Source of the DNA: Dipetalonema caudispina
Taxonomy: Eukaryota; Nematoda; Chromadorea; Rhabditida; Onchocercidae
Assembly: GCA_013365325.1 (NCBI GenBank)
Contig: JABVXV010000300.1
Span: 1-64,000, forward strand
DNA length: 64,000 nucleotides
Direction: 5' to 3'
Under the pieces are notes generated by a model. It was given only the letters and a program-made list of their open reading frames with translations. It ran no database searches and was not told the DNA's origin. Position numbers and translations under genes: made by a program. Positions 63,883-64,000 of this stretch are shown here, one piece after another. Within the stretch, counting starts at the first letter, position 1. Each line of letters starts with the position of its first letter.

Positions 63883-64000
63883 ACGATCAGCATGTGGTGT
63901 TCATCACAAAATATTTTGTATACATCAATTTTATCGGAAGTAATTTCAAAATGAACACATTTGGGAGAAAACATACTTGAGATTGATTTTGTAAAACGGG

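Larger units (their letters stand above)
58560..64000. other. 5.4-kb gene-poor region to the window edge
   Basis: No exon with splice context was recognised. Poly-T tracts (58658-58690, 59641-59659, 61854-61883), CT/GA microsatellites and TA runs dominate. A short GC-richer segment with CGGTACGGACCGATCGGGG lies at about 60243-60300. Confidence 0.5.

Overview
The window reads as nuclear DNA of a nematode, most likely a clade III (filarial-type) worm. It is very AT-rich, with short exons bounded by GT..TTTCAG introns of worm style, and its protein products resemble nematode orthologues (SLI-1/Cbl, class II PI3-kinase, a Clc-like four-pass membrane protein, a Kir channel, a nematode-type peptide GPCR). 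No bacterial operon, CRISPR array, rRNA or tRNA was seen. The species cannot be named from the sequence alone. All gene models were read by eye from conserved protein motifs, splice signals and phase continuity.

Layout. 1-540 is a decaying TTA microsatellite. 1300-3605 (+) holds most of a Clc-like membrane protein gene; just upstream lies a diverged copy of one of its own exons. 9073-5613 (-) is a complete 11-exon Cbl-type E3 ubiquitin ligase (sli-1). Across a 2.6-kb divergent intergenic region starts a class II phosphoinositide 3-kinase (piki-1, 11662-23966, +, 36 exons), carrying a UIM-like motif, clathrin-box, RBD, C2, helical, kinase, PX and C2 modules. 28801-25774 (-) is a five-exon gene for a 213-residue acidic/helical protein of unknown function.

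From about 25.6 kb onward the character changes: long homopolymer tracts, AT microsatellites and large gene-free stretches. Two membrane-signalling genes sit here tail to tail: an inward-rectifier K+ channel (39643-44961, +, 8 exons) with unusual pore residues, and a rhodopsin-like GPCR (50499-46013, -, 8 exons). Its reading frame is continuous only if one intron uses a non-canonical GA donor. A decayed mariner transposase lies at 57.9-58.55 kb in the 13-kb gene-poor right end.

Functional themes. Cbl and PI3K-C2 both act in receptor tyrosine kinase ubiquitination and endocytic membrane traffic, and here they are head-to-head neighbours; the UIM-like motif in the kinase makes that pairing more suggestive. 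The Kir channel and GPCR are typical of neuronal or muscle excitability. No operon-like tight spacing was seen between genes.
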